NCBI RefSeq assembly: GCF_040409795.1
Contig: NZ_CP099571.1
Location: 558,001 to 622,000, forward strand
Source: Polynucleobacter sp. MWH-UH19D
Lineage (GTDB): Bacteria; Pseudomonadota; Gammaproteobacteria; Burkholderiales; Burkholderiaceae
DNA length: 64,000 bases
Direction of reading: 5' to 3'
Positions 33,321 to 42,136 of this stretch are shown here, one piece after another. The notes under the pieces are model-generated. The model worked only from the letters and a program-made list of their open reading frames with translations, did no database searches and was not told where the DNA came from. Positions within the stretch are counted from its first letter, which is position 1. Every line of letters begins with the position of its first letter. The position numbers were made by a program, and so were the translations under genes.

Positions 33321-34202
33321 TTATCCCTTTAGTAGTTCTATAGAGTGTTTGCGAATGTCTTCCATCCCTAGCATGATGGCATATGGGCTAACAAAGCGAA
33401 TATTTTGTAAAAATTTTAGGCGCCCTTGATCACTCGCAACTGATACTGCAGCCTTAGGATTGTGGTTAGTCCATTCTTGGCCTAATAAAGTGCCCAAAAT
33501 TTTGCCGTAGTCCGGTAAGGTGCTTGCAAGTAGGTCAGCCTCGACCATGAGCATACTCAAGCAGTCGGTCTTGGTGGGGTTTGCATTGGGCCCGGTAAAT
33601 TTGGCTAATAGCGTATTTAAATCGGCTGGGTCGGTTGCCAGAATGATCGGCTCTATTGTTGATTGAAGATCATTTTGCAAGGCAGGATTGGCTGAGTGCT
33701 GGCGCAAAAAGAGGCGCGCTTTCTCAATACTGATTTTTTCCAATTCACAAGGCCTTGTATTGGTTAGGCCCGTATGTCCAAAATCATGGGCAATAGCGCA
33801 AAAGAGTAAAAGCCAGGCATCCTCACGTGACATCTGCCATAGGTCATTTGTTGGGCGCGCTGCTGAAATTTCTTGAGCTAATAAGACGGTCATTGCAGTG
33901 CAGACATCTTGAAAGTGTTTGCGTGAGTGGTAGGCGGGCTCTGAAGGTGCCAATGCGCGGTTATGGATATCAATCGATGAGGCTAAGCCAAGGCAAAGTG
34001 CGGGATAGGGATTATTTAAGTAATCTTGCAACTGCCAAAAACTGGTTTTAAGGAGTTCTCCTAGAAAATCCTCAAAATTGCCAATATAGTTACGAGACCA
34101 ATTAAACAGGGACTCAAGGATAAGTAAGGGTTTCCCCGATGAACTGGATAAGTCCGTGATCTTGAGTTTGGCTAATGCCTCGTTAAGGGGCGATTGGGGC
34201 AT
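33321..34202 (-). CDS. class I type 3',5'-cyclic nucleotide phosphodiesterase
   Basis: The 293-residue protein carries the metal-binding signature of class I (mammalian PDE-like) phosphodiesterases: YHSRKHFQDV (91-100; His96), AHDFGHTGLTN (138-148; His139, Asp140, His143), ILATD (187-191, the family LATD block) and Asp223 in VEADLL as the likely last metal ligand. These enzymes hydrolyse cAMP or cGMP. No sensor domain is present. It is divergent from the receptor gene (100 bases apart) and in one operon with the cyclic-nucleotide-binding protein. Substrate is inferred from the adenylate-type cyclase nearby. Confidence 0.8.
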   Translation of the reverse strand: MPQSPLNEALAKLKITDLSSSSGKPLLILESLFNWSRNYIGNFEDFLGELLKTSFWQLQDYLNNPYPALCLGLASSIDIHNRALAPSEPAYHSRKHFQDVCTAMTVLLAQEISAARPTNDLWQMSREDAWLLLFCAIAHDFGHTGLTNTRPCELEKISIEKARLFLRQHSANPALQNDLQSTIEPIILATDPADLNTLLAKFTGPNANPTKTDCLSMLMVEADLLASTLPDYGKILGTLLGQEWTNHNPKAAVSVASDQGRLKFLQNIRFVSPYAIMLGMEDIRKHSIELLKG

Positions 34203-34302
34203 AAAGGGTAAAGAAATTTGTTAGTATCTACGGACAGTTAGCCATAGCTTAAACCGATTTTATGCGGGCTTAACAAAAATAATTCCTATTGGACAACATA
34301 AC

Positions 34303-36114
34303 ATGAGCTTAATGAATTCTTTTGTCAGATTAAATCTACGAGCCAAATTGGTAATAGGCTTTACCTTAATCATTTTTTGTACATTGATTATTGCAGTTTC
34401 CGCTTACATTGGACTTGTTGATCTTGGCAACTACAACAAAAGGCTTTATGAAAAGAACTTAATTGGCATTAGTTTGATATCTAGCGCTGAAAATGAGCTT
34501 AATAAGATTGGCCGTTATACGAATCGAGTAGTTTTGGGAGCTATTGCTGGAAATGATGAGGCAATAAAAAAGGATATTTCTAAAATTGCCAAAGTAAAAA
34601 GTCATCTACTCAGTAATCTTGAAAAATCAAAAGCAACTATTGTCATACCCGAACAAAAAGCAAAAATGGATGGCGAGGTTAGCAGGTCTGTGGAGGAAAC
34701 ATTAGCTGCCATTGATAACATTTTGAACGTTGCTAGTGGCAAAGGTGGCGGCTCCGCTGCCTATAAAATGGTTGACTCCAAGGAGTTTCGTGAACTTTTC
34801 GATAAAGCAAATGGTGCAATCGAACAAATGGTGGCAGCAAGGCTTGAGACTGCTGAAAAGTTAATGGAGTCAGCCAATTCAGAGGCTACCAAATTAGAGT
34901 TAATGATGCTTGTTTTGGTATTGCTGATGATTTTATTTTCAATACTTGTGATTAGTTTGGTAAACAAGTCTATTAATGAGCCAATTAATAACCTTAAAAA
35001 TGCCTTAGCTGACCTGGCTTCTGCAAAATTAGATACCGAGGTTAAGAATACCGATTACACCAATGAGATTGGGCAGATGGCAAAAGCAGTAGCTGAGTTG
35101 CAGATTAGTTTGCAAAAGGCTGAAAAATTGGCAATTGCCGACCGTGAAAATAATCGCAGAGCACAAGAAACCACTAAGCAAATTGGAGAAATTATTTCTG
35201 CTGCAGCTGGCGGAGACTTCACGGCTACTGTGCCCTTGCAAGGTAAGGATGGATTTTTCTTAGAAATTTCAAATCAAGTTAACAAATTGATTGAAACTTC
35301 GCGCAATGCCTTTATAGCAATTTCTAAAAATGCAACCAGCCTAGCTGCCGCCTCAGAAGAGTTATCTGCTGTTAGCGTGCAAATGAGCTCAAATGCTGAA
35401 GAGACTAATGCGCAAGCAGGTTCAGCAGCCACTGCCGCTACTCAAGTGAGTAGCAATATGCAGAGTGTTGCAACGGGTGTAGAGGAGTTAAGTGTCAGTA
35501 TTCGTGAAATTTCTTCAAATGCAATTGAAGCATCTGCAGTTGCAACCCAAGCCGTAAATGAGGCGCGTGCTACAGGCGATACCATGGGCAAACTTGGTGT
35601 AAGCAGCCAAGAAATTGGTAGCGTGCTTAAAGTAATCTCTTCCATTGCAGAGCAAACAAACCTGTTGGCACTGAATGCCACCATTGAGGCTGCTAGGGCG
35701 GGGGAGCTTGGTAAGGGATTTGCCGTTGTGGCAAATGAAGTCAAAGAGCTCGCTGGCCAAACATCAAAAGCTACTGAAGAAATTAGCGAGAAAGTGAACA
35801 ACATCCAAAATGATGTTCAGGGTGCGATTGACTCCATTGCATCTATTTCTGGAATTATTAATAAGATTAATGATATTTCAGGCATTATCGCTAGCGCTGT
35901 TGAAGAGCAGGCGGCAACGGCTAATGAGATTGGAAGAACGGTTGCTGAAGCAGCGTCGGGAAGTGTGGAGATTGCTAAAAATGTGGATTCTGTCTCAACA
36001 GTTTCTCGCAACACCACTGAAGGTGCGAATAATTCACAACAAGCTGCGCGTGAACTTTCTCAAATGGCAACCGAGCTGCAAAATCTTGTCAATAAATTTA
36101 AGGTTGATGCTTAA
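34303..36114 (+). CDS. methyl-accepting chemotaxis protein
   Basis: A 603-residue transmembrane receptor: TM1 (about 15-35), four-helix-bundle-like periplasmic domain (about 36-200), TM2 (about 204-224), a HAMP domain (about 225-280) with a second HAMP-like stretch near 290-345 and the signalling domain with the canonical tip [21 protein letters not shown] split around residue 455. The C-terminus lacks the CheR/CheB-docking pentapeptide. It is first in the plus-strand chemotaxis operon (MCP, cheA, cheW, cheB, cheR, cyclase, SulP). Confidence 0.95.
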   Translation: MSLMNSFVRLNLRAKLVIGFTLIIFCTLIIAVSAYIGLVDLGNYNKRLYEKNLIGISLISSAENELNKIGRYTNRVVLGAIAGNDEAIKKDISKIAKVKSHLLSNLEKSKATIVIPEQKAKMDGEVSRSVEETLAAIDNILNVASGKGGGSAAYKMVDSKEFRELFDKANGAIEQMVAARLETAEKLMESANSEATKLELMMLVLVLLMILFSILVISLVNKSINEPINNLKNALADLASAKLDTEVKNTDYTNEIGQMAKAVAELQISLQKAEKLAIADRENNRRAQETTKQIGEIISAAAGGDFTATVPLQGKDGFFLEISNQVNKLIETSRNAFIAISKNATSLAAASEELSAVSVQMSSNAEETNAQAGSAATAATQVSSNMQSVATGVEELSVSIREISSNAIEASAVATQAVNEARATGDTMGKLGVSSQEIGSVLKVISSIAEQTNLLALNATIEAARAGELGKGFAVVANEVKELAGQTSKATEEISEKVNNIQNDVQGAIDSIASISGIINKINDISGIIASAVEEQAATANEIGRTVAEAASGSVEIAKNVDSVSTVSRNTTEGANNSQQAARELSQMATELQNLVNKFKVDA

Positions 36115-36159
36115 CGGTTCGCTAGCTAATCATTAACAGTCAATATCTAATTTAGAGAT

Positions 36160-38487
36160 ATGGACAATAACGATCAGATCCTTGATGAGTTTCTTTTAGA
36201 AGCTCAGGAGATATTTGACCAACTAGATCTGGATTTTGTTGCCTTAGAGCAAAATCCAGATGATAAAAAGTTGGTGGGAAATATTTTTAGGGCAATGCAC
36301 ACTCTAAAGGGAAGTAGTGGGTTTTTTGCATTTCATCGCCTAGAAAAAGTTGCGCACGCGGGCGAGTCTTTGTTGAGCAAAGTTCGCGATGGTGCGTTGG
36401 CCTTGAATGAAGAAATTACAGATGCGCTATTAGGAACCTCGGATCGACTGCGCGAAATTGTTGCCAATATCCAAAAACAGCGCACAGAATTGGCTGGAGA
36501 TGATTCTGAGCTCATTGAGTGGCTTCAATTTTTAACTGACGGTGACAAGGAATTTCCAAGGTCAACCAAGCAAAGCGCCATTACATCATCACCGCCTCCT
36601 GCAGTTGAGGCGGTGGTTGATGCTAAAGAAGTGCCGCAAGAGTTTAGAGTTGAGTCATCAATTGTTTCGGAAATTTCGCAAGATCTTGGTTCGCTCCCCA
36701 CAATAGATGCACCCGAATCAATAGAGGCTAAAGAGGGTGCTGAGCCTGAGCGTTCAACAGAAGTTGCCGCTCCCATTAAGGTCAGTGTTGAGCTATTAGA
36801 TAAGCTCATGAATCTAGTGAGTGAGATGGTTTTGGCTCGCAATCGATTGTTGTCATTCGCTAGGACAAGCGGCGATATGGCCTTTAACAATACCGTTAGA
36901 AGAATTGATACCGTCACGCTTGAATTACAAGAGCGCATGATGAAAACGCGCATGCAACCGATTAGCCAAGTATGGACAAAGTTCCCAAGGTTGGTGAGAG
37001 ATATTGCACAAGAAACTGGCAAAAAGGTCGAGTTAATTCAAAATGGATCTGAAACTGAGCTTGATCGTACTTTGCTTGAAGGCATTCGAGATCCTTTAGT
37101 TCACATTATTCGCAATAGCGTGGATCATGGTATCGAGTCCCCAGCAGAGCGTATCGCTAAAGGTAAGCCAGAGTTAGGTAGCGTGAAGCTGCGCGCTTTT
37201 CACGAAAACGGCATGGTAGTAATTGAGATTGCGGATGATGGAGCTGGTATCAATGTCCCGCTGGTTGCCAAAAAGGCCGTTGAAAAGGGCCTTGTAACAG
37301 CTGAGCGTGTAGCAAAGCTTACCGAGCGCGAAATTATTGATTTTATCTATCTACCAGGTTTTTCAACTAAAGACCAAATTAGCAATTTATCTGGTCGAGG
37401 TGTTGGTATGGATGTGGTTAGAACCAACATCCAAGAGATTGGCGGTAATGTTGATATTGCTACTTCAAGTCAGGGCACCCGTCTACGTTTAAGTATTCCA
37501 TTGACTTTGGCAATCATGCCCGCAGTTTTTGTGCGGTGTAAAAAACACAGTTATGCCATTCCTCAGGTAAATGTTTTTGAAATGCTGCGTTACGAACCCA
37601 AAGAAGGTGTTCCTGGGGTTGAAGATTTTTATGGGGTTCCAGTATTTCGTTTGCGCGATAAGCTTATTCCATTGGTGTTTTTAAATCATGAGCTCAAGCT
37701 TGATGCCCATTTGCCGCCGCTGGATCAGCCTTTAAATATTGTGATTGTGCAGGCTGCTGGGATTCGTTTTGGAATAGTGGTTGATGAAGTGCTGTATATG
37801 CAAGAGGTGGTAGTCAAATCTGTTGGTCCACTCTTAAAGGGAACTCCTGTTTACAGTGGCAGCACGATTTTAGGGGATGGGCGGGTGGCTTTGATTTTTG
37901 ATATTGCTGCGATTGCAGTGCGCTCTGGAATCATCGCTAAATTAGCTGACAATCAATTTGAGCAAGATATTGCTACGGCAATTGGTGCAAATACAGACGA
38001 GCAACAAATGCTGCTATTTGATTTGCTTGGATTAGAGCGATTGGTTATGCCGCTTGACGCGGTAGATCGCTTAGAAATGATTGCTGCCTCTAAAATTGAC
38101 CGACGTGGCAATGAGGCGGTAGTGCTCTATGGCAATAAGATCATGAAGCTCATTCCGCTAACGCATTATGTAGAGGGCGCTACTCACAAAAGCTTATATG
38201 GAGATGAGACCGTTCCAGTCATTGTTCATTATCACAAAGGTCAGCCAGTCGGATTTATTGTGAAGAAGGTTCATAATATTGTGAACGTTCCCACCCAGGC
38301 AGTCATGATTTCTCAGCCGCAGCGCGGCATTATGGGCAGTGTGATTGTCAATGATTCGGTGATGAGTATTTTAAATGTTCAAGAAGTGCTCAGTTTGAGC
38401 GGTATGGGAAATTTTGATGACCCTGCTTTTGTACACGAAGAAGAAAGTACAAAAGGGGCCCTTTCAATGGATCAGGGGCTTAAATGA
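36160..38487 (+). CDS. cheA: chemotaxis histidine kinase CheA (no P2, two CheW domains)
   Basis: A 775-residue kinase: HPt/P1 (about 5-120) with phospho-His47 (MHTLKGSSGFF), a linker of some 85 residues with no room for a CheY-binding P2 domain, dimerisation P3 (about 205-265), the ATPase (N box with Asn319-His323, DDGAG at 359-363, SGRGVGMDVV at 411-420) and two consecutive CheW-like domains (about 450-590 and 630-765). All kinase motifs are intact. It overlaps cheW by four bases. Lack of P2 and of cheY in the locus suggests that phosphate goes to CheB and to the response-regulator cyclase. Confidence 0.95.
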   Translation: MDNNDQILDEFLLEAQEIFDQLDLDFVALEQNPDDKKLVGNIFRAMHTLKGSSGFFAFHRLEKVAHAGESLLSKVRDGALALNEEITDALLGTSDRLREIVANIQKQRTELAGDDSELIEWLQFLTDGDKEFPRSTKQSAITSSPPPAVEAVVDAKEVPQEFRVESSIVSEISQDLGSLPTIDAPESIEAKEGAEPERSTEVAAPIKVSVELLDKLMNLVSEMVLARNRLLSFARTSGDMAFNNTVRRIDTVTLELQERMMKTRMQPISQVWTKFPRLVRDIAQETGKKVELIQNGSETELDRTLLEGIRDPLVHIIRNSVDHGIESPAERIAKGKPELGSVKLRAFHENGMVVIEIADDGAGINVPLVAKKAVEKGLVTAERVAKLTEREIIDFIYLPGFSTKDQISNLSGRGVGMDVVRTNIQEIGGNVDIATSSQGTRLRLSIPLTLAIMPAVFVRCKKHSYAIPQVNVFEMLRYEPKEGVPGVEDFYGVPVFRLRDKLIPLVFLNHELKLDAHLPPLDQPLNIVIVQAAGIRFGIVVDEVLYMQEVVVKSVGPLLKGTPVYSGSTILGDGRVALIFDIAAIAVRSGIIAKLADNQFEQDIATAIGANTDEQQMLLFDLLGLERLVMPLDAVDRLEMIAASKIDRRGNEAVVLYGNKIMKLIPLTHYVEGATHKSLYGDETVPVIVHYHKGQPVGFIVKKVHNIVNVPTQAVMISQPQRGIMGSVIVNDSVMSILNVQEVLSLSGMGNFDDPAFVHEEESTKGALSMDQGLK

Positions 38488-38927
38488 ATCGCTCGGGAGC
38501 CTACGCTACTTTTTATGTCGGCAATCTTTTTTTCGGAATACCGATTGCCATTGGTGTTGAGGTGACTAAAGGGCAAGAGGTCACCCCTGTCCCATTAGGA
38601 CCTAAGGAAGTTGCGGGTTTTTTTAATTTGCGTGGCCACATCGTTACAGCAATTGATATGCGCGTTCGACTTGGTCTTGAGGCAAGTGCCGAGGGGCCTG
38701 ATGTGGTGAGTATCTTTTTTCAAGACCAGGAATCTTTGTTTGCCCTGATGGTTGACCGAGTTGGCGATTTTACTCAGGTAACTGAAGCAACCTTTGAAGA
38801 GACTCCCAGCAATTTAGATCCTAATGCTAGAGATTTGATTGTTGGTGTTCATAAATTGGCTGATAAATTACTGCTGATACTGGATACGCAAAAAATAGTC
38901 TCCGGCATTTCTTTGGTACAGCACTAA
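38484..38927 (+). CDS. cheW: chemotaxis coupling protein CheW
   Basis: A 147-residue CheW domain protein (GNLFFGIPIAIGVEV, GFFNLRGHIVTAIDMRVRLGL, ALMVDRVGDF). It bridges receptor and CheA. Unlike the CheW-like protein at 19.2 kb it keeps the canonical NLRGxIxxxIDxR block. It is coupled to cheA (ATGA overlap). Confidence 0.95.
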   Translation: MNRSGAYATFYVGNLFFGIPIAIGVEVTKGQEVTPVPLGPKEVAGFFNLRGHIVTAIDMRVRLGLEASAEGPDVVSIFFQDQESLFALMVDRVGDFTQVTEATFEETPSNLDPNARDLIVGVHKLADKLLLILDTQKIVSGISLVQH

Positions 38928-38947
38928 GCATTCTTCATTGGGTCGTT

Positions 38948-40117
38948 TTGGATAAAGTACGCGTTCTGATTGTTGACGATTCTGCGGTAATGCGCAAAAT
39001 CATCGCAAGCGCTTTACAAAAAGATCCGTCAATTGAGGTGGTTGGCTTTGCCGCCAATGGTTTGCAAGCTATCGAAGCTATCAAGACATATTCCCCTGAT
39101 GTGATGACCTTAGACATTGAAATGCCAGAAATGGATGGTCTCACTGCGCTACGTGAAATTCGAAAAACTAATAAATATTTACCAATTATTATGTTTAGCT
39201 CCCTAACGCACAAAGGAGCTCAAGCTGCAGTAATGGCCTTAACTGCGGGAGCCAGTGATTACGTTGGTAAGCCTGCAACATCTGCTGGTAGCGTTGATGG
39301 GGCTTTTAAGGTTTTAGAAACCGAGTTGATACCAAAAATTATTGGCCTTGCTAAACGCGTTAAATCCAGACAGGCAAGAGAAACTGAAGAGGCGCGCGAG
39401 ATAAATAGTAGCCAGACAAAATCACTTGGCGCCCAATTCAAGCCGCAAGCCGTCTCTGCAGTAGATGCTCTGCCCACTAAAGCTAAGACTGTAGAGTCGA
39501 GAACTTTGCAATCAATCATTCCAGTTAAACCGGTGCAAGCAGTATGTATTGGTGTATCTACTGGCGGTCCTATGGCTCTGATGCAGGTGTTCAGCCAAAT
39601 CACAACGGCTTTGACAGTGCCGATATTTATCGTTCAGCATATGCCACCTTCATTTACGGCTCTACTGGCAGCGCGATTAAGCGCCGCTGGTGTGATGACG
39701 GTAAAGGAGGCTGAGGAAGGCGAGGTGGCTCTGTCAGGAAATGGTTATATAGCTCCTGGCGGCTTTCATATGACGCTGGAGCGATCTGGCACTAAAACAA
39801 TTATTCATTTAAATACAGAACCTCCGGAAAATTCTTGTCGCCCTGCAGTAGATGTCTTATTTAGAGCAGCGGCCGAGGTATACGGTGGCGGTGTATTGGC
39901 GGTCATTCTCACAGGTATGGGGTATGACGGCCTCAAAGGATGTCAGGCGATTGCTGTCAAGGGTGGTCAAGTCATTGCCCAGGATGAGGCAACGAGTGTC
40001 ATTTGGGGGATGCCAGGTGCGGTAGTTCAAGCTGGCTTAGCAAATTCGATTCTGCCAATCGAAAAAATATCAGAAGAAATTGTTTTTCGCTCAAGAAAAA
40101 TAACTCCCCAAAAATAG
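38948..40117 (+). CDS. cheB: chemotaxis methylesterase/deamidase CheB
   Basis: A 389-residue receiver-esterase fusion starting at TTG 38948. The receiver has Asp10/Asp11 and phospho-Asp56 (TLDIEMP); the esterase has the active-site Ser in GVSTGGP, the His in VQHMPPSFT and the Asp in LTGMGYDG. It removes methyl groups from the receptor for adaptation. Its stop is directly followed by the cheR ATG. Confidence 0.95.
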   Translation: MDKVRVLIVDDSAVMRKIIASALQKDPSIEVVGFAANGLQAIEAIKTYSPDVMTLDIEMPEMDGLTALREIRKTNKYLPIIMFSSLTHKGAQAAVMALTAGASDYVGKPATSAGSVDGAFKVLETELIPKIIGLAKRVKSRQARETEEAREINSSQTKSLGAQFKPQAVSAVDALPTKAKTVESRTLQSIIPVKPVQAVCIGVSTGGPMALMQVFSQITTALTVPIFIVQHMPPSFTALLAARLSAAGVMTVKEAEEGEVALSGNGYIAPGGFHMTLERSGTKTIIHLNTEPPENSCRPAVDVLFRAAAEVYGGGVLAVILTGMGYDGLKGCQAIAVKGGQVIAQDEATSVIWGMPGAVVQAGLANSILPIEKISEEIVFRSRKITPQK

Positions 40118-40930
40118 ATGAGCAAAGAATATCTTCCGCAGTTTTATGCCATGCTTGAAGAGCATATTGGCATTTCTTTAGATGATACAAAACAGTATTT
40201 AATTGAGTCGCGCCTGATGCCATTAAGTCAAAAAAGAGGGCATGCTGAAGTTTATGCCTTTGTAAAAGAGCTTGTGCAAACGCCATTAGGCGCGATGCAT
40301 TGGCAGGCTTTTGAAGCACTCACCACAAATGAAACTTCTTTTTTCCGTGACAAGCATGTGTTTGATGCTCTTAAAAATCAGATATTACCTATGCTCATTA
40401 GCAATCGTAGAAAAGAAAAAGCACTGTGTATTTGGAGCTCTGCGGTCTCAGCTGGTCAGGAAGCCTATAGCATTGCCATCCTCATCCGTGAGCATTTTCC
40501 TGAGTTACACGATTGGAATATTTTGATTCAAGCTACGGACATATCCGAGGCAATCTTAGATAAAGCTAGGGCTGGAATCTATAGCTCGTCTGAAGTTAAG
40601 CGTGGCTTAGACGATCGTTATTTGCAAAAATACTTCCGCGAACAAGGGGATGGCTACCAAATTCATTCGTCGATACGCAGTATGGTGAATTTTTTGCCGC
40701 ACAACTTAGTAGCAAGCTGGCCGTTTTATCCCAAGTTTGACTTAATTTTGCTGCGCAATGTTTTAATTTATTTTAATCAGGCTACTAAGAATAAGGTTTT
40801 AGAAAAAATGCATCGCCAGCTAAATGGTAAAGAAGGCATTTTAATTTTAGGCGCCTCTGAATCAATCTATATGAATGAGTTATTCAAAACCATTCCGCTG
40901 GAAAAAATTTCATACTATCAATCTAGTTAA
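40118..40930 (+). CDS. cheR: chemotaxis methyltransferase CheR
   Basis: A 270-residue SAM-dependent receptor methyltransferase. Visible are TTNETSFFRD (69-78), the SAM loop WSSAVSAGQEAYSIA (106-120) and RNVLIYF. In the SAM loop the usual Cys-Ser-Thr-Gly-Glu-Glu-Pro is changed to Val-Ser-Ala-Gly-Gln-Glu-Ala, unusual but conservative. No TPR domain. It begins immediately after the cheB stop. Confidence 0.95.
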   Translation: MSKEYLPQFYAMLEEHIGISLDDTKQYLIESRLMPLSQKRGHAEVYAFVKELVQTPLGAMHWQAFEALTTNETSFFRDKHVFDALKNQILPMLISNRRKEKALCIWSSAVSAGQEAYSIAILIREHFPELHDWNILIQATDISEAILDKARAGIYSSSEVKRGLDDRYLQKYFREQGDGYQIHSSIRSMVNFLPHNLVASWPFYPKFDLILLRNVLIYFNQATKNKVLEKMHRQLNGKEGILILGASESIYMNELFKTIPLEKISYYQSS

Positions 40931-40946
40931 TTATTAAGGACATGCG

Positions 40947-42083
40947 ATGGAGCAGAATAACAATACTAGCGAGTCAAAAGTAATTGCAGAAAAAACGATT
41001 GATCCTTCATTTGCATCTTTTTGCATTCTCGTGGTCGATGACAGTCGTACACTTAGGCGAATTTTGATTCGAGAGCTCAACACGCTAGGTTTTCAAAATA
41101 TTCTTGAGGCGGCTGATGGGCTAGAGGCAATTGAAACCGTTAAATCGAAACCAGTCGATTTGATGTTACTGGACATGGAGATGCCGGAGCTTGATGGTTT
41201 AGGTGTTCTTGAATCATTAAAGTCTGATGATGTTTATAAATCTTTGCCAATTATTGTTATCTCAGGTGCCGACCAGTTTGATAAGACCATTAAGTGTATT
41301 GAGATTGGTGCAGAAGATTATCTGCCTAAGCCATTTGACCCTATTTTGCTGCGGGCTCGTATTTTTTCTTCTCTTGAAAAAAAGCGTTTACGAGATTTGG
41401 ACAAGAAGCATATGGAAATGCTCAACCAAGAAAAGGAATTACTTGAAGTAGAGCAATTAAAAACCGAAAAATTAATGCTCAACATTCTTCCAAGGCCAAT
41501 TGCTGAGCGATTAAAGCGAGGTGAAAAGAATATCTCAGGCAGCTATCCAGAGGTCACAATTTTATTTAGTGATCTAGTTGGATTTACCAAAATGTCTTCC
41601 CAGACAAGCGCTACAGATCTGGTCAAGCTATTGAACGATCTTTTTACTCGTTTTGATAAAAGAGCTGAGGCTTTGGGCGTGGAGAAAATTAAAACCATCG
41701 GTGATGCTTATATGGCAGTTGCTGGGCTTCCCATTCCAAGGCCAGATCATGCGCAATTATGTGCCGAGCTAGCTTTAGGAATGTTTGAGGATCTCAAGGC
41801 ATTTAATCAAGAAAATGACAAAGAGCTTAATATGAGAATTGGCTTAAATTCTGGGCCTGTTGTGGCTGGAGTAATTGGCTTTACTAAGTTTTCGTATGAC
41901 CTGTGGGGAAATACAGTTAATACAGCGAGTAGGATGGAGTCGACCTCTCAGCCTGGCAGGGTTCAGGTATCTCCTGCAACCTATGAGGCAATTAAAAATG
42001 ACTACATTTTGGAAGACGGGGGTCTGATGGAATGCAAAGGCTTAGGCGAAATTTTGACTCACTTACTGGTTTCTAAAAAATAA
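40947..42083 (+). CDS. response regulator fused to class III adenylate cyclase
   Basis: A 378-residue protein with a receiver domain (about 25-145: Asp31/Asp32, phospho-Asp76 in LLDMEMP, Ser106, Lys128), a coiled-coil linker (about 146-180) and a class III cyclase domain (about 195-378). Catalytic residues are intact: metal Asp209 (FSDLVGF) and Asp253 (IGDAYM), transition-state Asn325 and Arg329 (NTASRM). Specificity residues Lys249 (KIKTIGD) and Asp318 (YDLWGN) are those of adenylate, not guanylate, cyclases. Placed 16 bases after cheR where cheY might be expected, it should convert CheA phosphorylation into cAMP. Confidence 0.9.
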   Translation: MEQNNNTSESKVIAEKTIDPSFASFCILVVDDSRTLRRILIRELNTLGFQNILEAADGLEAIETVKSKPVDLMLLDMEMPELDGLGVLESLKSDDVYKSLPIIVISGADQFDKTIKCIEIGAEDYLPKPFDPILLRARIFSSLEKKRLRDLDKKHMEMLNQEKELLEVEQLKTEKLMLNILPRPIAERLKRGEKNISGSYPEVTILFSDLVGFTKMSSQTSATDLVKLLNDLFTRFDKRAEALGVEKIKTIGDAYMAVAGLPIPRPDHAQLCAELALGMFEDLKAFNQENDKELNMRIGLNSGPVVAGVIGFTKFSYDLWGNTVNTASRMESTSQPGRVQVSPATYEAIKNDYILEDGGLMECKGLGEILTHLLVSKK

Positions 42084-42136
42084 AGTGCAGCATTAAAAAC
42101 CCATTTCAAATTTTTGATCTCCATTTTCGTAGTTCA

